In this document: piece by piece, positions 6,914-12,855 of the stretch
Layout: every line of letters starts with the position of its first letter
How positions within the stretch are numbered: the first letter of the stretch is position 1
Assembly (NCBI GenBank): GCA_036782755.1
Contig: DAIPYL010000035.1
Location: 1-15,616, forward strand
Direction: 5' to 3'
Source: Jeotgalicoccus sp036782755
GTDB taxonomy: Bacteria; Bacillota; Bacilli; Staphylococcales; Salinicoccaceae
DNA length: 15,616 nt
Notes under the pieces: generated by a model
The model's database searches: none
Seen by the model: only the letters and a program-made list of their open reading frames with translations
What the model was told of the DNA's origin: nothing
Program-made: the position numbers and the translations under genes

Positions 6914-9454
6914 TTATCCCTCCCCGCGTGCTTTGTTCACTAAACCGTGCAATGTATTCAGCGCCTCCATCGGCGTCATATTATTTAAATCAAGCGATGT
7001 TAATTCGGTTAAGAGTTTTTTATCGTTTTTAGATACGGTTTCACTGTCATCAAGCGGCAGTTCCAGCTGGAAGATATCATCCTGATGCTGCAGCTGCGGT
7101 TTGTGCTTCTGGTTTTCGAAACCGCTCAGGTACTCACCTGCGAGTTCCGTAACACGGTCCGGCAGTTCCGCCAGTTTCGCCACATGAATGCCGTAACTCT
7201 TTTCTACTGCACCCGGTTTTACTTTGTGCAGGAAGACGAGTTTGCCGTCGTATTCTGTCGCTTTAACGTGAACGTTCTGCAGTCCTGACAGCGTATCTTC
7301 GAGATTCGTCAGTTCATGATAGTGCGTTGAAAACAGTGTCTTCGCACCGATTTCTTCATGAATGTACACAAGCATGGCCTGTGCAAGCGCCATGCCGTCG
7401 TATGTGCTCGTCCCGCGGCCAATCTCATCAAATATTAACAGCGAGTCTTTTGTGGCGTGCTGCAGTGCGTTATTTGCTTCCATCATTTCAATCATAAATG
7501 TCGATTTACCGCTGGATAAGTCATCGCTCGCACCGATACGTGTATAAATCGCGTCGAATACCGGCAGTGTGGCACTTGCCGCAGGAACTCTCATACCCAT
7601 TTGGGCCATGATGATAATTAATGCCACCTGACGCATGTAGGTCGATTTACCGGACATATTGGGACCGGTGATTAAATAAATAAAGTTGTCTTTAGTCATC
7701 GTGAGGTCGTTGGGCACATACGTATTTTCGTTCAGCATGCGTTCAACAATCGGATGGCGCGCATCAACGAGTTCGATTGATTTGTCATTTGAAAACTCAG
7801 GTGTTGTCAGATGATAGTCATTTGAAACGAGCGCAAATGAAATCAGTGTATCGAGCGTTGAAATCTGTTCAGCTGTACGCTGCAGACGGGTAATGTAATT
7901 CATCATGTCCGTACGGAGTTCCGTAAACATTTTGAACTCAAGCTTAATGCTGTCGTCTTCTGCCGTCAGTATCCGGCTTTCCATTTCTTTTAATTCCGGT
8001 GTGATAAAACGCTCAGCGTTGGTAAGTGTCTGTTTACGATTATATTCGAATTTTTCCGCATCGAAGTTCATCGCTTGAACTTTGGAAATTTCAAGGTAAT
8101 AACCGAACACTTTGTTAAAGCCGATTTTTAAGTTTTTAATGCCTGTGCGTTCTTTTTCGGTTTCCAGATAATTGTTGAGCCATGTCCGTGCGTTGGTGCT
8201 GATATCTCTTAACTTATCGAGTTCATCGTTGACACCGTCTTTAAAGATTTTTCCTTCGCGGATTGTTTTCGGCGGTGTATCTGTTAAGACGACGAGCCGT
8301 TCATATGCATCTTCCAGGCTGTCAAAGTTTGCGAAAGTTTTGTTCTGAGTCAGTTTTAATGACTCAAGTACCGACTTCAGTTCAGGCAGGCCGTGCAGTG
8401 AGTCGCGGAGCTGGACCAGATCTTTGACATCAACGTTGTTGAATGCAAGACGGCCGACCAGACGCTCGATATCGTAAACATCGTTTAAAATATTTGAGAG
8501 CTGCTGGCGCTCGGTAAAGTTATCGATTAAAGTCGTTACTATATTTTGACGGTTCTCAATTTCTTTCTTTGACACGAGCGGACGCTCGATCAGTTTTCTG
8601 AGCATGCGTTTGCCCATCGGAGTTTCCGTACGGTTTAAATACCAGAACAGCGAGCCTTTTACTTTTTTCGTCTGAATATTTTCTAAGAGCTCCAAGTTTG
8701 AAATCGCTGCATAGTTTAATTTCATAAATGTATTGATACGGTGCTTTTCAACCGTTTTTAAATGTTTCAGTTCCTGCATATTCTGTTTGCGAATATAGTT
8801 TAACAGCAGGTTAATTGCGTGATGTTCATCGACATCATCTTCATAGTCGTAGTCCGACGGATCTGCCGCTTCAAATACTGTGTATAACGGCGGGTCATTA
8901 TAAATCCGGTGAATGATATGCTCGCTTTCTGCATTCGTCACGAGTTCACGGGCGCCGAGCGTTTCGATTTCACTTTTAAGTTCTGTTTCATCACTCGTCG
9001 AGAACGCAAATATTTCCCCTGTTGAAATATCCGCATAGCTGACTTCTGTTCTTCCATCCGTTTCATGCAGTGCGAGAATAAAGTTGCTTGCCCCGTCATC
9101 CATACCGAAATCATCGATTAATGTACCTGGCGTAATGACACGGACCACTTCTCTTTTGACCATGCCTTTTGTCTCGGCCGGATCTTCCATCTGCTCACAG
9201 ATGGCCACTTTAAATCCATTATCAATCAGTTTTGCTATATAGTTGCGCGCAGAATGATACGGCACTCCGCACATCGGTATCGGATCTTTGCTTTTATCGC
9301 GTGAAGTTAAAGTAATTTCGAGCACTTTCGCAGCTGTGACCGCATCGTCGTAAAACAGCTCGTAAAAATCTCCAAGCCTGAATAAAAGCAAACTGTCCGG
9401 ATGATTATCTTTAATTGAAAAATACTGTTTCATCATCGGTGTTGGTTCCCGCAT
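6914..9454 (-). CDS. mutS: DNA mismatch recognition ATPase MutS
   Basis: MutS binds mismatches and small loops and recruits MutL in an ATP-dependent way. The 846-aa protein has the mismatch-stacking Phe-Tyr-Glu (GDFYE, 28-32) in domain I, then connector, lever and clamp domains. The ABC-type ATPase follows, with Walker A GPNMSGKS (597-604) and Walker B LLIFDEIGRGTST (672-684), then the STHYHEL segment (709-715). A QLELPL stretch near 796-801 in the C-terminal tail could be a beta-clamp contact (inference). The ATG at 9454 has AGGAAG at 7 nt. An extended -10 promoter lies just upstream, so mutS is the first gene of the mutS-mutL-hydrolase-miaA-hfq operon. Length and motifs are ordinary for the family. 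Confidence 0.97.
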   Translation of the reverse strand: MREPTPMMKQYFSIKDNHPDSLLLFRLGDFYELFYDDAVTAAKVLEITLTSRDKSKDPIPMCGVPYHSARNYIAKLIDNGFKVAICEQMEDPAETKGMVKREVVRVITPGTLIDDFGMDDGASNFILALHETDGRTEVSYADISTGEIFAFSTSDETELKSEIETLGARELVTNAESEHIIHRIYNDPPLYTVFEAADPSDYDYEDDVDEHHAINLLLNYIRKQNMQELKHLKTVEKHRINTFMKLNYAAISNLELLENIQTKKVKGSLFWYLNRTETPMGKRMLRKLIERPLVSKKEIENRQNIVTTLIDNFTERQQLSNILNDVYDIERLVGRLAFNNVDVKDLVQLRDSLHGLPELKSVLESLKLTQNKTFANFDSLEDAYERLVVLTDTPPKTIREGKIFKDGVNDELDKLRDISTNARTWLNNYLETEKERTGIKNLKIGFNKVFGYYLEISKVQAMNFDAEKFEYNRKQTLTNAERFITPELKEMESRILTAEDDSIKLEFKMFTELRTDMMNYITRLQRTAEQISTLDTLISFALVSNDYHLTTPEFSNDKSIELVDARHPIVERMLNENTYVPNDLTMTKDNFIYLITGPNMSGKSTYMRQVALIIIMAQMGMRVPAASATLPVFDAIYTRIGASDDLSSGKSTFMIEMMEANNALQHATKDSLLIFDEIGRGTSTYDGMALAQAMLVYIHEEIGAKTLFSTHYHELTNLEDTLSGLQNVHVKATEYDGKLVFLHKVKPGAVEKSYGIHVAKLAELPDRVTELAGEYLSGFENQKHKPQLQHQDDIFQLELPLDDSETVSKNDKKLLTELTSLDLNNMTPMEALNTLHGLVNKARGEG

Positions 9455-9486
9455 TTTAACACTTCCTAAATTAATCTTGTCGTATT

Positions 9487-9495
9487 ATTATAACA
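9487..9495 (-). promoter_or_regulatory. Extended -10 promoter of the mutSL operon
   Basis: TGTTATAAT on the minus strand is a perfect TGnTATAAT extended -10. It sits about 33 nt before the mutS ATG and just after the thiW stop. No good -35 is visible at 17 nt, as is common for extended -10 promoters. A GCGTGCACGC palindrome (9497-9506) lies immediately upstream and touches the thiW stop codon region. Confidence 0.5.
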
Positions 9496-9506
9496 CGCGT
9501 GCACGC

Positions 9507-9974
9507 TTATATCCGCAGTAAGACCCCGTGTTTTTCCAATTGTTTCAGGATGATAAACGACAGCAGCGCACCGATAAAACTCGACACGAGAAACGCTGCA
9601 GCGACGATGGTGAAAATATTTTGATCGAGTTCGAGCACGATGATCAGCGGGTACAGGCTGAGTGCCCCGATAACACCGGTGCCGAGCACCTCGCCCGCTG
9701 CTGCGAGCGACAGCTTTTTAGTGTATTTGTAAAGAAACCATGCCGCGAGCGCACCAATCATGCTGCCGGGGTATGCGAACACAGTACCCGTGCCGAATAA
9801 CACTCTGATTGTGGATGAGATAAACGCCTGGACAATGACCCAGGGGCCGGTTAATACGGCACCGAGTACATTAATGAGATGCTGCATCGGCGCAGCACGG
9901 ATAATTCCGATGGGGATTGTTACAACGGTGCTCAGAATAACATTTAAAGCGACGAAAGCTGCGGTGAGGGTCAT
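9507..9974 (-). CDS. thiW: ThiW, S component of an ECF transporter for a thiamine precursor
   Basis: ThiW proteins are small integral-membrane substrate-binding subunits of energy-coupling-factor importers, assigned to thiazole/thiamine-precursor uptake mainly from their thiamine regulons. The 155-aa sequence is strongly hydrophobic, with about five to six membrane segments. It shows the pattern I associate with the family: LTAAFVALNVILS at the start, AAPMQHLINVLGAVLTGPW (27-45) and FAYPGSMIGALAAW (66-79). No energising module (EcfA/T) lies nearby, so it would share a general one encoded elsewhere. The ATG at 9974 has no Shine-Dalgarno sequence at a usable distance. A perfect AAGGAGG precedes an in-frame ATC at 9995, which would add seven residues (fMet-NKLTKN) typical of S-component starts. 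The gene follows the 41-bp repeat array, and the ricA terminator separates it from the TPP riboswitch. Confidence 0.8.
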   Translation of the reverse strand: MTLTAAFVALNVILSTVVTIPIGIIRAAPMQHLINVLGAVLTGPWVIVQAFISSTIRVLFGTGTVFAYPGSMIGALAAWFLYKYTKKLSLAAAGEVLGTGVIGALSLYPLIIVLELDQNIFTIVAAAFLVSSFIGALLSFIILKQLEKHGVLLRI

Positions 9975-9992
9975 GTTTTTAGTCAGTTTGTT

Positions 9993-10009
9993 GATGGTGG
10001 TTCCTCCTT
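9993..10009 (-). promoter_or_regulatory. Perfect Shine-Dalgarno of thiW followed by an ATC codon
   Basis: AAGGAGG (10003-10009) is followed 7 nt later by ATC (9993-9995) in the thiW frame. No ATG, GTG or TTG occurs within 5-13 nt. The in-frame ATG at 9974 is 28 nt from the ribosome binding site. Either ATC initiates, or the start codon has mutated or been miscalled. Confidence 0.6.
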
Positions 10010-10039
10010 ATAGCGGTTGTGTTTTTGGTGGCGGGCCCT

Positions 10040-10194
10040 CATTGAGACGAATAGTAATTATCGTCCCAATGTGGAGTGTACGATGGGACGAACAACATTT
10101 ATCGTCCCAATGTGAACAATTCGTTGAGATATTTAGATGTATTTGTCCCAATGAGAAACTCTCGATGAGATAAATATCTTTTATCGTCTCAATG
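10040..10194. repeat. Four tandem 41-bp units of interrupted palindromes (ricA-thiW spacer)
   Basis: Left half-sites CATTGAGACGA, CGATGGGACGA, CGTTGAGATAT and CGATGAGATAA begin at 10040, 10081, 10122 and 10163. Right half-sites TCGTCCCAATG, TCGTCCCAATG, TTGTCCCAATG and TCGTCTCAATG begin at 10061, 10102, 10143 and 10184. The period is exactly 41 bp (11-bp half, 10-bp spacer, 11-bp half, 9-bp spacer); halves alternate in orientation every 20-21 bp while spacers are not conserved. A degenerate extra half-site lies near 10199. There is no coding potential I trust. It could be a phased operator array, a series of RNA hairpins in a thiW leader, or a family of dispersed intergenic palindromes. No convincing thiW promoter is visible in it. 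Confidence 0.85.
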
Positions 10195-10217
10195 AGCGGC
10201 ATCTCACTGAATCTAAA

Positions 10218-10269
10218 TACAAAAAATGGTGCTGAAATACTCTTATAATAAGAGATTTCAACACCATTT
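10218..10269 (-). terminator. Strong intrinsic terminator of ricA
   Basis: Fifteen nt after the ricA stop, arms beginning AAATGGTGTTGAAAT pair with a 3' arm ending ATTTCAGCACCATTT. The stem is about 20 bp, with one wobble and one bulged base, a small AT loop and a following TTTTTTG run. This should largely uncouple ricA from thiW. Confidence 0.85.
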
Positions 10270-10284
10270 AATATGTAGCTGTGC

Positions 10285-10719
10285 TTATTTGAACTGGTCC
10301 GGATCGCGGTTCGGTTTGTTGCGTATTGCCGCGCCTGTTTCACCCTGCATCAAGTCTCCGCCTGTCGTTTCGATGATTTCGCTTGTTACTGTAGAGCTGA
10401 TTGCGTGTGAAACCATTTGAAGAAGTTCGTTAACGCCTGCCTGTGATTCTTTAAACTGGTCAACAAGCGGCATGTCATCTAATTCCTGTTCGATTTTAGC
10501 AAGTTTTTCTTCCGTCATTTTGTAAGCACGTTCCTTACCGTAGTTCTGGAAGTTTACTGCCTGCTGCTGAAGACTTTTCAGACTTGCCATTTTTTCGCGG
10601 ATTTCCTGATTTTCATGAATCTTAGCTTCCGCTTTTTTAAAGAATTCGACCTGCTCAGTTTCAGACATCATTTTGCCGAGCTTTTTCGCTTCTTCTATTA
10701 TTTCATCCTTTGTATACAT
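10285..10719 (-). CDS. ricA: RicA (YmcA), subunit of the RicAFT Y-complex
   Basis: RicA, with RicF (YlbF) and RicT (YaaT), forms the Y-complex that steers RNase Y mRNA processing and affects biofilm, competence and sporulation in Bacillus. The 144-aa protein is mostly helical, with the family stretches SETEQVEFFKKAEAKI near the N-terminus and ESQAGVNELLQMVSHAIS then STGGDL-type ETTGGDLMQGETG near the C-terminus. I choose the ATG at 10719 (GGTGG 8 nt upstream); a GTG four codons earlier lies within the ribosome binding site. The protein has no cysteine at all, whereas B. subtilis RicA ends with a Cys reported to ligate an Fe-S cluster of the complex. It is the first gene after a TPP riboswitch and has its own terminator, an unexpected context. 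Confidence 0.92.
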   Translation of the reverse strand: MYTKDEIIEEAKKLGKMMSETEQVEFFKKAEAKIHENQEIREKMASLKSLQQQAVNFQNYGKERAYKMTEEKLAKIEQELDDMPLVDQFKESQAGVNELLQMVSHAISSTVTSEIIETTGGDLMQGETGAAIRNKPNRDPDQFK

Positions 10720-10754
10720 TCGAAGTTCCACCTTTTAGTTGATATATACCATTC

Positions 10755-10783
10755 ATTATATATGAAAGCTCTCATTTATTAAA
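10755..10783 (-). promoter_or_regulatory. Weak candidate internal promoter for ricA
   Basis: TATAAT (10755-10760) lies 36 nt upstream of the ricA ATG, with TTTAAT at 17 nt upstream of it (only 3 of 6 matches to a -35). A perfect TTGACA hexamer occurs at 10804-10809, just past the riboswitch terminator, but has no -10 at proper spacing. If active, this promoter would give riboswitch-independent ricA expression. Confidence 0.3.
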
Positions 10784-10813
10784 TGTAAATCTCCTGATTC
10801 GCTTGTCAAAGTA

Positions 10814-10846
10814 CAAAAATGCACACTCTGATCCAGGAGTGTGCAT
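10814..10846 (-). terminator. Riboswitch-controlled terminator upstream of ricA
   Basis: A perfect 10-bp stem, ATGCACACTC with GAGTGTGCAT, has an 8-nt loop and is followed by TTTTTG. The 5' arm can alternatively pair with the end of the TPP aptamer: AGTGGCATA against TATGCACACT with one bulged A. The antiterminator is thus exclusive with both aptamer stem P1 and the terminator, a classic transcriptional OFF switch. Confidence 0.9.
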
Positions 10847-10857
10847 AACGAATCTAT

Positions 10858-10934
10858 GCCACTTCCCTACGCTGGCATAATCCAGATCAGGTATTAAGAG
10901 TATTTCTCAGCCCCCTCGGGGCACCTCCAGTGGT
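10858..10934 (-). promoter_or_regulatory. TPP riboswitch aptamer (THI box)
   Basis: The minus strand carries the conserved THI-box core: GGGGCTGAGA, then ACCTGATCTGG, then GCCAGCGTAGGGAAGTGG. Stem P1 is formed by CCACT (10929-10933 side) and AGTGG (10859-10863 side). These segments bind the pyrimidine and pyrophosphate of thiamine pyrophosphate. Ligand binding stabilises P1, frees the downstream terminator and stops transcription. It has its own promoter at 10956-10984. The first downstream gene is ricA, then thiW beyond a terminator, so the true target is unclear. Confidence 0.95.
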
Positions 10935-10955
10935 GTGCAATATTAAGTTGATTCT

Positions 10956-10984
10956 ATTTTAACCTGCACTTAATTACTTGTAAA
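10956..10984 (-). promoter_or_regulatory. Sigma-A promoter of the TPP riboswitch transcript
   Basis: The -35 is TTTACA (10979-10984, one mismatch), the spacer is 17 nt and the -10 is TAAAAT (10956-10961, one mismatch). Transcription would begin about 15 nt before the aptamer, as expected for a riboswitch leader. Confidence 0.65.
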
Positions 10985-10993
10985 CATACACGA

Positions 10994-11031
10994 AACCGCA
11001 GCCGCCTTCTGAGAGGATAGCGGATGCGGCT
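10994..11031 (-). terminator. GC-rich hairpin terminator of the ABC exporter operon
   Basis: Seven nt after the stop of the second ABC gene, AGCCGCATCCGC can pair with GCGGCTGCGGTT. The stem is 12 positions with one mismatch and one wobble, and the loop is 14 nt. The tail TTTCGTGT is a weak U-tract. The stem is very GC-rich compared with its surroundings. Confidence 0.6.
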
Positions 11032-11037
11032 GTCATT

Positions 11038-12855
11038 TTACTGATTCACCATATCGTAATACTTGCCTTTCAGTTTAAGCAGTTCTTCTTCTGTTCCCGC
11101 TTCAAGCATTTCTCCCTGCTCGAGCACGAAAATACGGTCGACTGCCTTAATCGTATTGAGCCGGTGGGCGATAATAATACTCGTCCGCCCTTTCATCAGG
11201 CGTTCCAGCGATTCCTGGATTTTTAATTCGGTAATCGTATCGATACTTGATGTTGCTTCATCGAGCAGCAGTATTGCCGGGTCTGTAATTAATGCCCGGG
11301 CAATTGAAATCAGCTGTTTCTGTCCTTGTGAGATAAAGCCCTCATCTAAATCAAGTACCGTATCATAACCCTGTTCAAGCGTCATAATAAAGTCGTGTGC
11401 ATTAGCTACTTTTGCCGCTTCCACTACTTCATCGTCCGTGGCATCCATTCTGCCGTAACGGATGTTTTCACGGATGGTCGCTTCAAACAGATACGGATCC
11501 TGCAGCACGAATGCTGTCTGTGAACGAATATTTGTACGGGAGTAATCTTTAATATTCTCCCCGTCGACAAGGATTCGTCCTGAATCTGTTTCATAAAATC
11601 GTGCAAGGAGCTGCATAACTGTCGTCTTACCCGCACCTGTCGCACCGATCAGCGCGACCGATTCTCCTGAATTCACTTCGAACGACAGATTTTTAATCGT
11701 CGGGTGCTTCTGTTCCTGACTGTATGAGAATGTCACATCTTCAAATTCGATATGCCCTTTTATCGTCTTATCAGTAATCTTTCCTTCGTTGGATTCTGCA
11801 GGTGTATCAAGAATCTGGAATACACGCTCTGCTCCTGCGATTGCTGACAGCACCTGGTTTAACTGGTTCGATAAATCAGCGAGCGGACGTGTAAACTGGC
11901 GGGCATATTCAGCAAATACAACAATAATACCAACAGTAACTACACCGTTCGTTGTCAGTGCAAGAATACCGCCGGCGCCGGCAACAATCGTAAATGAAAC
12001 GTTATTCAGCATGTTCATTATTTTAGGAATGAACCCGGAGTATAAGTTCGCCCAGAATGTCACTTCTCTTAAGTTTTTCGCACGGCTTTCAAAGTTTTGT
12101 ACCGCACGGTCTTCCTGAGAGAACACTTTAACGATTTCCTGGCCTGAAACAATTTCTTCAATGTAACCGTTCAATTCACCGGTACGGCGCTGACGCATTT
12201 TAAACAGCGGACCGGTACGGTTTGTAATAAATCGTACACTGACAATCAAAATTGGAATAATCAGTGCTGTCAGGAATGTTAACAGCGGACTTAAGTAAAG
12301 CATAACTGAAAACGTACCGATCAGCGTAACAATACTCGTCGTAAATTGTATGAACGATGAGTTCATCGTCTGTGACAATGTTTCAATATCGTTTGTCATC
12401 CGGCTCATCAGCTCACCGTGCTGACGTTTATCGTAAAATGTTACAGGCAGTTCCTGCATATGTTCAAATAAATGGTACCTTAAATTGTAAATCGTGCGCT
12501 GCGACAGCCCGACCATCAGATACGCCTGAATAAATGTCGTCGCCGACAGCAGCACATATGATGCGAGCAGAATCATCAGTATGCGGAACAGTCCGTCGAA
12601 CTCCCGCGGAATAAAGTAATAATCCACGATGCGTCCGACAAGGAACGGCCCGACAATACTGAGCAGACTTGTGACAACGACGAGCGAAATGATAAAGTAC
12701 AGCCGCTTCCGCTCACCCCGCATAAATTGCCAGATTCGTTTTAATGTCTGGCCCATATTATCCGCTTTGTTTTTGTTTGAGCGTTTGTTCTTTCCGATAT
12801 CTTCTTTTGATATAAGAGGCTCGTGCCCAAACGGCCGTGCAAAAAAGTTAGTCAT
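11038..12855 (-). CDS. Heterodimeric ABC exporter half-transporter, canonical ATPase site (YfiC/LmrD-like)
   Basis: A half-transporter of 605 aa: a charged N-terminal extension (about 1-50), six transmembrane helices in an exporter-type domain (about 52-345), then a nucleotide-binding domain. Walker A is GATGAGKT (404-411), the Q-loop LQD (451-453), and Walker B ILLLDE with catalytic Glu533; the H-loop His is His564. Its ABC signature is ISQGQ (508-512), not LSGGQ. It pairs with the upstream gene, which has the reverse pattern, so one ATP site is consensus and one degenerate, as in TM287/288, LmrCD and BmrCD. I set the start at the ATG at 12855: it follows a G-rich ribosome binding site and overlaps the partner by 8 bp. 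Upstream codons in this frame only shadow the partner gene. The substrate (drugs, lipids or peptides) cannot be read from the sequence. Confidence 0.93.
   Translation of the reverse strand: MTNFFARPFGHEPLISKEDIGKNKRSNKNKADNMGQTLKRIWQFMRGERKRLYFIISLVVVTSLLSIVGPFLVGRIVDYYFIPREFDGLFRILMILLASYVLLSATTFIQAYLMVGLSQRTIYNLRYHLFEHMQELPVTFYDKRQHGELMSRMTNDIETLSQTMNSSFIQFTTSIVTLIGTFSVMLYLSPLLTFLTALIIPILIVSVRFITNRTGPLFKMRQRRTGELNGYIEEIVSGQEIVKVFSQEDRAVQNFESRAKNLREVTFWANLYSGFIPKIMNMLNNVSFTIVAGAGGILALTTNGVVTVGIIVVFAEYARQFTRPLADLSNQLNQVLSAIAGAERVFQILDTPAESNEGKITDKTIKGHIEFEDVTFSYSQEQKHPTIKNLSFEVNSGESVALIGATGAGKTTVMQLLARFYETDSGRILVDGENIKDYSRTNIRSQTAFVLQDPYLFEATIRENIRYGRMDATDDEVVEAAKVANAHDFIMTLEQGYDTVLDLDEGFISQGQKQLISIARALITDPAILLLDEATSSIDTITELKIQESLERLMKGRTSIIIAHRLNTIKAVDRIFVLEQGEMLEAGTEEELLKLKGKYYDMVNQ

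Noticed and set aside
9760..10173. A 137-aa plus-strand frame opposite thiW and the repeat array
   Set aside because: It is the antisense shadow of a hydrophobic thiW sequence, with no plausible ribosome binding site or domain.
10040..10194. CRISPR array
   Set aside because: The units are palindromic, spacers between halves are only 9-10 bp, repeats are imperfect, and no cas genes are present.
10008..10343. A 111-aa minus-strand frame across the ricA end, its terminator and the 41-bp array
   Set aside because: It overlaps the ricA 3' end in another frame, runs through a terminator hairpin and repeats, and has no family resemblance.
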